Of a DNA stretch of 64,000 bases, positions 33,758-42,500 are shown piece by piece; the first letter of the stretch is position 1, and every line of letters starts with the position of its first letter. Origin of the DNA: Halomonas halophila (GTDB lineage: Bacteria > Pseudomonadota > Gammaproteobacteria > Pseudomonadales > Halomonadaceae); NCBI RefSeq assembly GCF_030406665.1, contig NZ_CP129121.1, positions 124,001 to 188,000 of the forward strand, in the 5' to 3' direction. Made by a program: the position numbers and the translations under genes. The notes below the pieces were generated by a model that was given only the letters and a program-made list of their open reading frames with translations, searched no databases and was not told the origin of the DNA.

Positions 33758-34081
33758 ATGCCGAGACAGGAACTTCCCGCCGGTGCCGGCCGGGTCGCCG
33801 AACGTCACCCGGAGGTATGGCGCGCCTATGCGGCGCTGGGCAAGGCCTGTGCCGAGAGCGGGCCGCTGGATGCCCGCACTCGCCGTCTGGTCAAGCTGGC
33901 CCTGGCGGTGGGCGCCGGCTCCGAGGGCGCCGTGCATTCCCATGTCCGTCGTGCCCTGGCCGAGGGCGAGTCGTCGGCGGCGCTGGAGCAGGTCGCGCTG
34001 CTGGGCGTTCCGACCCTGGGGCTGCCGGCCAGCGTCGCGGCCCTGACCTGGATCGGCGACATCATCGATGACGACGACTGA
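33758..34081 (+). CDS. Carboxymuconolactone-decarboxylase/AhpD-like protein without the CxxC pair
   Basis: 107 residues, all helical. EVWRAYAALGKACAESGPLDARTRRLVKLALAVGAGSEGAVHSHVRRALAEGES is the CMD-family core. The AhpD motif E-x2-C-x2-C-x3-H is altered: the segment reads EGAVHSHVRRAL, so both cysteines are missing and a peroxidase-reductase role is unlikely. ATG 33758 follows AGAAGGAG, which decides the start over an ATG 48 nt upstream. It ends the + strand group, 23 bp before the convergent narL. Confidence 0.8.
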   Translation: MPRQELPAGAGRVAERHPEVWRAYAALGKACAESGPLDARTRRLVKLALAVGAGSEGAVHSHVRRALAEGESSAALEQVALLGVPTLGLPASVAALTWIGDIIDDDD

Positions 34082-34104
34082 GGTGCCCCGCAGGACGCTC
34101 CGGG

Positions 34105-34749
34105 CTACTTCTCGACCCCCATCTGCACGGCCCACACCGCCGCCTCGACCCGTGAGCGCAGCCCCAGCTTCTTGAGCAGGTGCTTGACGTGGACCTTGAC
34201 CGTGCCCTCGCTGATCGCCAGTCGACGGGCGATCAGCTTGTTGCTCAGGCCTTCCGCCAGGGCGGCCAGGATCTCGCCTTCACGGGCGGTCAACGAGTCC
34301 AGCAGGTTCTCGCCCGGTTCCGGGCGAGGGCCGCTCAGTGCTTTCGCCAGCAGGCCGGCGAGGCGTGGGCTGACCGCCATGCGCCCCTCAGCGGCCTCCT
34401 TGATCGCCGCCAGCAGGTCTTCGGGTTCCATGTCCTTGAGCAGATAGCCGTCGGCGCCGGCGCGCAGGGCAGCGACCACGTCCTCCTCGGCATCGGAGAC
34501 CGTGAGCATGACGATGCGAGCCTCGACGCCGTACTCGCGCAGCGCGCGCAGGGCGTCGAGGCCATCCCGCCGCGCCATGTTCAGGTCCATCAGGATCAGC
34601 GTCGGGGACAGGCGGCCCGCGGCCTCGATGGCGGCTTCCCCGTCGGCGGCCTCTCCGGCGATCGCCAGTTCGGGATCCATCTCCAGCAGCTGGCGCACCC
34701 CCCGACGGAACAGCGGATGGTCGTCGACGATCAGGATCGCGGTACTCAT
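34105..34749 (-). CDS. narL: Nitrate/nitrite response regulator NarL
   Basis: Transcription regulator phosphorylated by NarX in response to nitrate. 214 residues. The receiver domain has an acidic pair (IVDDHPLFRRGV) and phospho-acceptor Asp55 (ILMDLNMARRDG). The C-terminal LuxR-type helix-turn-helix reads LTAREGEILAALAEGLSNKLIARRLAISEGTVKVHVKHLLKKLGL. It overlaps narX by 4 nt. Probable binding sites (7-2-7 heptamers) lie at narX, narK and hmp. Confidence 0.93.
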   Translation of the reverse strand: MSTAILIVDDHPLFRRGVRQLLEMDPELAIAGEAADGEAAIEAAGRLSPTLILMDLNMARRDGLDALRALREYGVEARIVMLTVSDAEEDVVAALRAGADGYLLKDMEPEDLLAAIKEAAEGRMAVSPRLAGLLAKALSGPRPEPGENLLDSLTAREGEILAALAEGLSNKLIARRLAISEGTVKVHVKHLLKKLGLRSRVEAAVWAVQMGVEK

Positions 34750-36569
34750 GGCGTGTCTCCCGGCAATGAGGTGGCCGTCGTCTCTCGGTGGAGCTGAGGC
34801 GTGAAGTGCAGCCTGACCTCGGTGCCCCCTTCGGCCGGCTCGTGCAGCTCGAGGCGACCGCTCAGGCTGGCGGCGCGTTCGTGCATGATGATGGTCCCGT
34901 AGTGTTCCGGCTGGTTCGATGTGCCCCCCAGACCGACGCCGTCGTCGCGGATGCTGACCGCCACGCGGCCCGCCTCGTCGGTGCTCAGGCTGACCTCGCA
35001 GCGCTTCGCCCGGGCGTGATGGACGACGTTGGACAGCGCCTCGCGAACGATCTGCAGGGTATGCACCTCCTCATTGGGTGACAGTGGGCAGTGATCGAGG
35101 CAGTAGTCGAGGCGAAGGGACAGCTCACCGCGACGGACGAATTCGCGCACCGTCTCCTCGAGGGCAGCCTCCAGCCCGGCGTCAGACATCTTCAGGCGGA
35201 AGGTGTTGAGCAGCTCGCGGAGCTGACGGTAGGCGGCGTTGAGGCCTTCGCGCAGTTCATCGACGATCGCCTCGGTGTCGGCATGGGCCCCGCCGGCCCG
35301 GGCCTGGGCCTGCAGGCGGGAGACCTGGATCTTCAGGTAGGAGAGCGACTGGGCCAGCGAGTCGTGCAGTTCTCGAGCGATCACCGCGCGTTCGTCCATC
35401 AGCGCCAGCCGGCGCTGCTCGGCGTAGCCCTGGGAGAGCGATAGCGAGGTGGCGATCAGACCGGCGATGGTTTCGACCAGGTCGCATTGCCAGCGCCGAG
35501 GCGGCGACTCGGGCGAATATTCGAGCAGCAATACCCCGTAGTTCCGCCCCGCCTCGTTCACCGCGACCCGATACACCCAGGGGGTGTCCCCGTTGCCGTC
35601 GAGACAGGGCTGGCAGGCCGGCGCGCGACAGAAGTCGGGGCAGTCGTCGGGTCGGGTGGAGAGCCGCAGGTAGGCGCGCTCGGCATCGCTCTGGCTCAGG
35701 CACAGGGTGACGGGGCCCAGACCGGTGACGGCGGCGAGGTCTTCGAGCACCCGGCGGTAGCTGGCATCGCCGATGGGGGCGCCGTTGAGCTGGCGCGCGG
35801 CCTGGTAGAGCACCTCGAGCGTCTCGTTGCTGCGCTCGAGCTCGGCGGTCTTGGCCTCGACGCGCGCCTCGAGCTGACCGTAGATCCGGGACAGGCTGTC
35901 GTTCATCTGGTTGATGGTGCGCGACAGAAGGCCCAGTTCGTCGTCGGCCGCGTAGCGGGTGCGGCCGCTGAAGTCGCCGCGCCGTGAGCGATCGACGACC
36001 CTGAGCAGGTCACGCAGCGGCGGCATGACATCGGTGGTCAGCTTGTACATGGCCAGGAACACCAGGCCCAGGGTCAGGAACAGGATGACCCCCTGGAACA
36101 GGCGCATCAGCTGGATTCGCGACTCGGCCTCGCGCTGGAGCTGGTCGACCAGGCGGTCCACCTGGTCGACGAAGTCGCCGACCGGTAGCGTGGCCGGAAC
36201 GCCCGCCGCTTGCATCCGCGGCCGCAGCCGGTCGTGCCATTGCGCGATGACGGTGCGGTACTGGCGGTTCAGCGGATGCCGTGGATCGTCCGCCAGGCGT
36301 CCGGTGATCGCCGGCGAGGCGAGGCTGCGCTCGAGTTCGGCGATCTGCGCCCGGCGAGCCTCGCTGTCGGCATCGGCCCGTTGGGTGGTGCTCAGCAGAC
36401 GATAGGCCTGCATGCGCAGGGCGCCGGCCTGGTTGATGGCGGCCGCGTCGCCACGGGCGTTCTCGGCGATGATGATCGAGCCGAGCATGCTGGTCAGCGC
36501 CAGCAGCACGATGCCGGCCATCGCCAGGCCGGCGCGGAAGGACAGGGAACGGGGCATGACATCCGGCAT
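34746..36569 (-). CDS. narX: Nitrate/nitrite sensor histidine kinase NarX
   Basis: Membrane sensor kinase for nitrate. About 607 residues: TM1 (LAMAGIVLLALTSMLGSIIIA), a periplasmic domain with the nitrate-binding P-box region (AINQAGALRMQAYRLL), TM2 (~165-185), HAMP, a cysteine-bearing central GAF-like module (DFCRAPACQPC), the HisKA_3 H-box ARELHDSLAQSLSYLKIQ, and a HATPase with DDGVGLGG. The frame opens at a TTG (36596), but I take ATG 36569 since no start has a good ribosome site; ATG 36557 is also possible. A NarL-type site lies just upstream. Confidence 0.92.
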   Translation of the reverse strand: MPDVMPRSLSFRAGLAMAGIVLLALTSMLGSIIIAENARGDAAAINQAGALRMQAYRLLSTTQRADADSEARRAQIAELERSLASPAITGRLADDPRHPLNRQYRTVIAQWHDRLRPRMQAAGVPATLPVGDFVDQVDRLVDQLQREAESRIQLMRLFQGVILFLTLGLVFLAMYKLTTDVMPPLRDLLRVVDRSRRGDFSGRTRYAADDELGLLSRTINQMNDSLSRIYGQLEARVEAKTAELERSNETLEVLYQAARQLNGAPIGDASYRRVLEDLAAVTGLGPVTLCLSQSDAERAYLRLSTRPDDCPDFCRAPACQPCLDGNGDTPWVYRVAVNEAGRNYGVLLLEYSPESPPRRWQCDLVETIAGLIATSLSLSQGYAEQRRLALMDERAVIARELHDSLAQSLSYLKIQVSRLQAQARAGGAHADTEAIVDELREGLNAAYRQLRELLNTFRLKMSDAGLEAALEETVREFVRRGELSLRLDYCLDHCPLSPNEEVHTLQIVREALSNVVHHARAKRCEVSLSTDEAGRVAVSIRDDGVGLGGTSNQPEHYGTIIMHERAASLSGRLELHEPAEGGTEVRLHFTPQLHRETTATSLPGDTP

Positions 36570-36587
36570 CGCGCCAGGGGCGCCGCC

Positions 36588-36603
36588 TACCTCCAAAGAG
36601 TCG
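36588..36603. promoter_or_regulatory. NarL-type heptamer pair at the narX start
   Basis: TACCTCC-AA-AGAGTCG: the left heptamer and linker are identical to the narK site, and the right heptamer is partly degenerate. Its position 19 bp upstream of the chosen narX ATG suggests autoregulation of narXL. Confidence 0.5.
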
Positions 36604-36616
36604 CCTTTGTCACCAC

Positions 36617-36635
36617 GCCCGGTGCAACACCGGGC
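36617..36635. other. Perfect hairpin between narX and narK
   Basis: GCCCGGTG-CAA-CACCGGGC, 8-bp stem. It sits between the two divergent promoters; it could be a transcript barrier or a protein site. No T-tract. Confidence 0.5.
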
Positions 36636-36684
36636 GGCAGAAGCAAATGCTAGTTGAATCAGTGGGTTGTGAAAAAACTCCTGC

Positions 36685-36700
36685 TACCTCCAAAGAGGTA
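36685..36700 (+). promoter_or_regulatory. NarL-type 7-2-7 site upstream of narK
   Basis: TACCTCC-AA-AGAGGTA is an almost perfect palindrome fitting TACYYMT-N2-AKRRGTA. Its centre is ~93 bp before the start point predicted from the adjacent Anr/FNR box, the distance at which NarL activates narK and narG promoters in enteric bacteria. Confidence 0.75.
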
Positions 36701-36737
36701 GACACGGCTAGGGTCGGGGATGGCGCTCCGAAGCGCC

Positions 36738-36780
36738 TTGACCCAGGTCAACGGCCTCGCCTCACCGCCGGCGCTAAGGT
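36738..36780 (+). promoter_or_regulatory. Anr/FNR-dependent promoter of narK-narGHJI
   Basis: TTGAC-CCAG-GTCAA (36738-36751) is a perfect inverted repeat of the Anr/FNR type. A -10-like TAAGGT (36775-36780) places the start near 36786, so the box is centred at about -41.5, the class II activator position. narK begins at 36861. Confidence 0.8.
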
Positions 36781-36860
36781 CCTCCTACCGCGTCTTTCGC
36801 ACCTTCGGTCCGGTGGAAGGGCGCTCCCGGAAGCCTTTCACCGAGCCAGAGGGGGAGATC

Positions 36861-39563
36861 ATGGCCAACCCCGCCCCATCGACCAGGCGCGCCCAGAATC
36901 GCGCCCTGTTCCTGTCCACGCTGGCGTTCACGCTGTGCTTCGCGGTGTGGACGCTGTTCTCCATTCTCGGCCTGCAGATCAAGCAGGAGTTCGCCCTGTC
37001 GGACACCCAGCTCGGCCTGCTGATGGCGACCCCGGTGCTCACCGGGTCGATCAGCCGCCTGTTCCTGGGCATCCTCACCGACCGCTTCGGCGGGCGCTGG
37101 GTGTTCAGCCTGCTGATGCTGGCCACGGCGGCCTGTGTCTACCTGCTGACCTTCGCTACCAGCTACCCCATGCTGCTGCTCGGCGCCCTGGGCGTCGGCC
37201 TGGCCGGGGGCTCCTTCATCGTCGGCGTGGCCTACACCTCGGCCTGGTTCGAGCAGGAGCGCCAGGGCACCGCCCTGGGGATCTTCGGGGCCGGCAACGT
37301 CGGCGCCGCGGTGACCAACTTCGGCGCCCCCTTCCTGCTGCTGGCGCTGGGCTGGCAGGGGGCGGCGCTGGTCTACGCCACGGTGATCGCGATCATGGGC
37401 GTGGCCTTCCTGCTGCTGGCGCGGACCGATCCGCAGAGCGAGCGTCGCCGCGCCGAGGCCGTGCCGCTCAGGCAGCAGCTGGCGCCGCTGGTCGAGGTTC
37501 GCGTGTGGCGCTTCTCGCTGTACTACTTCTTCGTGTTCGGCGGCTTCGTCGCCCTGGCGCTGTGGCTGCCCCACTACCTGGTCGAGGTCTACGGCCTGAG
37601 CATCACCGCCGCCGGCATCGTCGCCGCGCTGTACACCATTCCGGCGTCGCTTTTCCGCGTCCTTGGCGGCTGGCTGTCCGACCGCTACGGCGCGCGGCGG
37701 GTGATGTACTGGACCCTGATCGCCTCGGTGGCCTGCACCTTCCTGCTCAGCTACCCGCCGACCCGCTACCGCGTGCAGGGCGTTCACGACATCCTGGAAT
37801 TCTCGTTCGCCATGAACCTGGTCGGCTTCGTCGTGCTGATCATGGTGCTGGGCTTCTTCATGTCGCTGGGCAAGGCGGCGGTGTTCAAGCACATCCCCAG
37901 CTACTATCCGCAGCACGTCGGCGCGGTCGGCGGGGTGGTGGGCATGATCGGCGGCCTGGGCGGCTTCTTCCTGCCGTTGACCTTCGGCATGCTCAACGAT
38001 GTGGCGGGCATCTGGCAGAGTTGCTTCATGCTGCTGTTCGCGGTGTCCGCCGCGGCGCTGGTGTGGATGCATTACGCCATCCTGCGTGCCAGCCGTCAGG
38101 AGTGGCGGGCCGGCCGGGAGGTCACCGACCTGCCGGAGCTCGCCACGCCCAGCCGTTTCGTGCTGCAGGACTGGCGCCCGGAGGATCCGGATTTCTGGTC
38201 CGAGAAGGGCAAGCGCATCGCCACCCGCAACCTGTGGATCTCGATTCCCAATCTGCTGCTGGCCTTCTCGGTGTGGATGGTGTGGTCGGTGGTGGTGGCC
38301 AAGCTGCCCCAGGTGGGTTTCGACTACACCTCCAACCAGCTGTTCTGGCTGGCCGCGCTGCCGGGACTGTCCGGCGCCACGCTGCGCATCTTCTACAGCT
38401 TCATGGTGCCGATCGTCGGCGGCCGGCGCTTCACGGCGCTGTCGACCGCCTCGCTGGCGTTGCCGGCGCTGTGGATCGGCTTCGCGGTGCAGAATCCCGA
38501 CACCCCCTATCTGGTGATGCTGATCCTGGCGCTGCTGTGCGGCTTCGGCGGCGGCAACTTCGCCTCGAGCATGGCCAACATCTCGTTCTTCTATCCCAAG
38601 CGCGAGAAGGGCAACGCCCTGGCGCTCAATGCCGGGCTGGGCAACCTGGGCGTCAGCGTCATGCAGTTCCTGATCCCGCTGGCGATCACCGCCGGGGTGT
38701 TCGGCGCGCTGGGCGGCGAGCCGCAGACGCTGGGCGACGGTGAGCGCCTGTGGCTGCAGAACGCCGGCTTCGTCTGGGTGCCGTTCATCCTGCTCGGCGC
38801 CGTGGCGGCCTGGTTCGGCATGAACGACATCGCCAGTGCCCGCTCCTCTTTCAAGGATCAGGCGGTGATCTTCAAGCGCAAGCACAACTGGCTGATGTGC
38901 GTGCTCTACACCGGCACCTTCGGCAGCTTCATCGGCTACTCCGCGGGTTTCCCGCTGCTGGCGTCGAACCAGTTCCCGGAGGTCGACGTGCTGCAGTTCG
39001 CCTTCCTGGGGCCGCTGGTGGGCGCCCTGTCCCGGGCCGGCACCGGCTGGGTCTCGGACCGCTTCGGCGGGGCCAGGGTCACCCTGTGGGTGTTCGCGGC
39101 GATGATCGCCTGCGTGGCCGGGGTGCTGTTCTTCCTCGGGATCAAGGACCAGCCGGGCGCGTTCTGGGGCTTCTTCGCGATGTTCCTGCTGCTGTTCTTC
39201 TTCACCGGCGTGGGCAATGCCAGCACCTTCCAGATGATTCCCGAGATCTTCCGCCAGGAGGTGGCGCGACTGATGCCGACCCTCGACGAGGCGGCTCAGC
39301 GTCAGCAGAGCGAGAAGGAAGCCGCGGCGACCATCGGCTTCACCTCGGCGATCGCCGCCTACGGGGCCTTCTTCATTCCCAAGACCTTCGGCAGCTCCAT
39401 CGCGCTGACCGGGGGGGCCGAAATGGCGCTGTACGGCTTCATTGCCTTCTACGCGATCTGCGTGGCCCTGACCTGGTTCTACTACACCCGCCGCCACGCC
39501 GAGATCCGCCTGCAGGCGCCCGAGCACGCGGCGCAGACGCCAACCGCCTCGCCGAGCCGCTGA
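36861..39563 (+). CDS. narK: Fused NarK1-NarK2 nitrate/nitrite transporter
   Basis: Two complete major-facilitator domains in one 900-residue chain, as in the fused NarK of Paracoccus; together they import nitrate and exchange it for nitrite. Domain 1 (to ~430) has the nitrate signature GNVGAAVTNFGAP and TDRFGGRW; domain 2 (~455 on) has GFGGGNFASSMANISFFYPKREKGNALALNAGLGNLGVS. About 24 membrane helices. GGGGGAG precedes ATG 36861, which is chosen over an in-frame upstream ATG that would overlap the Anr box. It heads the nar operon, 13 bp before narG. Confidence 0.94.
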   Translation: MANPAPSTRRAQNRALFLSTLAFTLCFAVWTLFSILGLQIKQEFALSDTQLGLLMATPVLTGSISRLFLGILTDRFGGRWVFSLLMLATAACVYLLTFATSYPMLLLGALGVGLAGGSFIVGVAYTSAWFEQERQGTALGIFGAGNVGAAVTNFGAPFLLLALGWQGAALVYATVIAIMGVAFLLLARTDPQSERRRAEAVPLRQQLAPLVEVRVWRFSLYYFFVFGGFVALALWLPHYLVEVYGLSITAAGIVAALYTIPASLFRVLGGWLSDRYGARRVMYWTLIASVACTFLLSYPPTRYRVQGVHDILEFSFAMNLVGFVVLIMVLGFFMSLGKAAVFKHIPSYYPQHVGAVGGVVGMIGGLGGFFLPLTFGMLNDVAGIWQSCFMLLFAVSAAALVWMHYAILRASRQEWRAGREVTDLPELATPSRFVLQDWRPEDPDFWSEKGKRIATRNLWISIPNLLLAFSVWMVWSVVVAKLPQVGFDYTSNQLFWLAALPGLSGATLRIFYSFMVPIVGGRRFTALSTASLALPALWIGFAVQNPDTPYLVMLILALLCGFGGGNFASSMANISFFYPKREKGNALALNAGLGNLGVSVMQFLIPLAITAGVFGALGGEPQTLGDGERLWLQNAGFVWVPFILLGAVAAWFGMNDIASARSSFKDQAVIFKRKHNWLMCVLYTGTFGSFIGYSAGFPLLASNQFPEVDVLQFAFLGPLVGALSRAGTGWVSDRFGGARVTLWVFAAMIACVAGVLFFLGIKDQPGAFWGFFAMFLLLFFFTGVGNASTFQMIPEIFRQEVARLMPTLDEAAQRQQSEKEAAATIGFTSAIAAYGAFFIPKTFGSSIALTGGAEMALYGFIAFYAICVALTWFYYTRRHAEIRLQAPEHAAQTPTASPSR

Positions 39564-39576
39564 GGAGAGAGCATCC

Positions 39577-42500
39577 ATGAGTCACTTTCTGGACCGCCTG
39601 AAGTACCTGACCCGCCGCCCCGACGACTTCGCCGGGAGACACGGCGAGACCCGCGACGAGACCCGCGACTGGGAGGACGGCTATCGCGCGCGCTGGCAGC
39701 ACGACAAGGTGGTGCGCAGTACCCACGGGGTCAACTGCACGGGGTCGTGCAGCTGGAAGATCTACGTCAAGAACGGCCTGGTCACCTGGGAGACCCAGCA
39801 GACCGACTATCCGCGTACCCGCCCGGACCTGCCCAACCACGAGCCCCGCGGCTGTCCGCGCGGGGCCAGCTACTCCTGGTACCTGTACAGCGCCAACCGC
39901 CTGAAACATCCGCTGATCCGCAAGCCGTTGCTGGCGCTGTGGCGGGAGGCCCTTGCCGAGCATGGTGACCCGGTGAACGCCTGGGCCTCCATCGTCGAGG
40001 ACCCGGCCCAGGCCAGGCAGTACAAGCGCGCCCGCGGCATGGGCGGCTTCGTGCGCGCCGACTGGGACGAACTCAACGGCCTGATCGCCGCTTCCAACGT
40101 CTACACCGCCAAGCAGTACGGGCCGGACCGCATCATCGGCTTCTCGCCGATTCCGGCCATGTCGATGGTCTCCTACGCCGCCGGCAGCCGCTATCTGTCG
40201 CTGATCGGCGGCGTGTGCATGAGCTTTTACGACTGGTACTGCGACCTGCCGCCGGCCTCGCCGATGACCTGGGGCGAGCAGACCGACGTGCCGGAGTCCG
40301 CCGACTGGTACAACTCGGGCTACATCATCGCCTGGGGGTCCAACGTGCCCCAGACCCGCACCCCGGACGCCCACTTCTTCACCGAGGTGCGCTACAAGGG
40401 CACCAAGACCGTCGCGGTCACCCCGGACTATGCCGAGGTCGCCAAGCTCACCGACGAGTGGCTGTCCGCCAAGCAGGGCACCGACGCGGCCCTGGCCCTG
40501 GCCATGGGCCACGTCATCCTCAAGGAATTCCATCTCGACAACCCCAGCGCCTATTTCACCGACTACGTGCGCCGCTACACCGACATGCCCTGCCTGGTGG
40601 AGCTCGAGGTTCGCGAGGACGGCAGCCACGTGCCCGGCCGGCAGCTGCGCGCCAGCGACTTCGCCGATGGCCTGGGTCAGGACAACAATCCCGAGTGGAA
40701 GACCCTGGTCTGGGACGAGCTCGGCGATCGCCTCGTCGTGCCGCGCGGCTCCATCGGCTTCCGCTGGGGCGAAGCGAGCGGCGACGACGAGGACGAGAGC
40801 AAGGGCAAGTGGAACCTCGAGTCTCTCGACGCCGACGGCACCGAGATCCGGCCGAGGCTCAGCCTGGCCGAGGCCCATGACGAGGTGGCTCGGGTGGCCT
40901 TTCCCTACTTCGGCGGGATCGAGCATCAGCACTTCGATCACGTGAAGAGCGGCGGCGCCAGCGACGAGCTGCTGTTCCACTGCCTGCCGGCCAAGCGGAT
41001 GACCCGGGCAGACGGCCGCGAGGTGCTGGCGGTCACCGTGTTCGACCTGATGTGCGCCAACTACGGCATCGACCGCGGGTTTAGAAGCAAAGAGGGCAAG
41101 GACGACGGCGCCACCGCCTTCGACCAGGTCAAGCCTTATACCCCGGCCTGGCAGGAGAAGATCACCGGCGTGTCCGCCGAGCAGTGCCTGCGCATTGCCC
41201 GGGAGTTCGCCGACAACGCCGACAGGACCGGCGGGCGTTCCATGATCATCGTCGGTGCCGGGATGAACCACTGGTACCACATGGACATGAACTACCGTGG
41301 CCTGATCAACATGCTGGTCATGTGCGGCTGCATCGGCCAGAGCGGCGGCGGCTGGGCGCACTACGTGGGCCAGGAGAAGCTGCGCCCGCAGACCGGCTGG
41401 CTGCCGCTGGCCTTCGGCCTGGACTGGCAGCGGCCGCCGCGGCAGATGAATTCCACCTCCTTCTTCTACAACCACTCCAGCCAGTGGCGCTACGAGAAAC
41501 TCGAGGTCAAGGAGATCCTCTCGCCGCTGGCCAAGGCCGAGGACTACTCCGGCAGCCTGGTCGACTTCAACGTGCGCGCCGAGCGCATGGGCTGGCTGCC
41601 CTCCGCGCCGCAGCTGGCCACCAATCCCCTGTCGCTGGCCGGCCAGGCCGCCGAGGCGGGCCAGGCCACCGCGGACTACGTGGTCGACCGGCTCAAGGCC
41701 GGCGAGCTGCGCTTCGCCGCCGAGGATCCCGACGACCCGAAGAACTTCCCGCGCAACCTGTTCATCTGGCGCTCCAACCTGCTCGGCAGCTCGGGCAAGG
41801 GCCACGAGTACATGCTCAAGTACCTGCTGGGCACCCGCCACGGCATCCAGGGCAAGGACCTGGGCGAGGCCGGCGGCCAGACGCCCGAGGAGGTCGTGTG
41901 GCGCGAGCAGGCGCCTGAGGGCAAGCTCGACCTGCTGGTGACGCTGGACTTCCGCATGTCCACCACCTGCCTGTACTCGGACATCGTGCTGCCCACGGCG
42001 ACCTGGTACGAGAAGGACGACCTCAACACCTCCGACATGCACCCCTTCATCCACCCGCTGACCGCGGCCACCGACCCGGCCTGGGAGTCGCGCAGCGACT
42101 GGGAGATCTACAAGGGCATCGCCAAGGCGTTCTCCAAGGTCTGCGTGGGCCACCTGGGCGAGGAGACCGACCTGGTCACCCTGCCGCTGCAGCATGACTC
42201 CCCCGCCGAGCTGGCCCAGCCCGAGGTCCGCGACTGGAAGAAGGGCGAGTGCGAGCCGGTCCCCGGCAAGACCCTGCCGGCGCTGGTCGAGGTCAAGCGC
42301 GACTACCCGGCCACCTACGAGCGCTTCACCTCGGTGGGGCCGCTGCTCGACCGCCTGGGCAACGGCGGCAAGGGCATCGGCTGGAAGACCGAGAAGGAGG
42401 TGGAGCTGCTCGGCAGGCTCAATCAGGTGAAGTCCGAAGGGCCGGCCAAGGGGCGACCGCGCATCGAGTCGGCCATCGACGCCGCCGAGGTGATCCTCAC

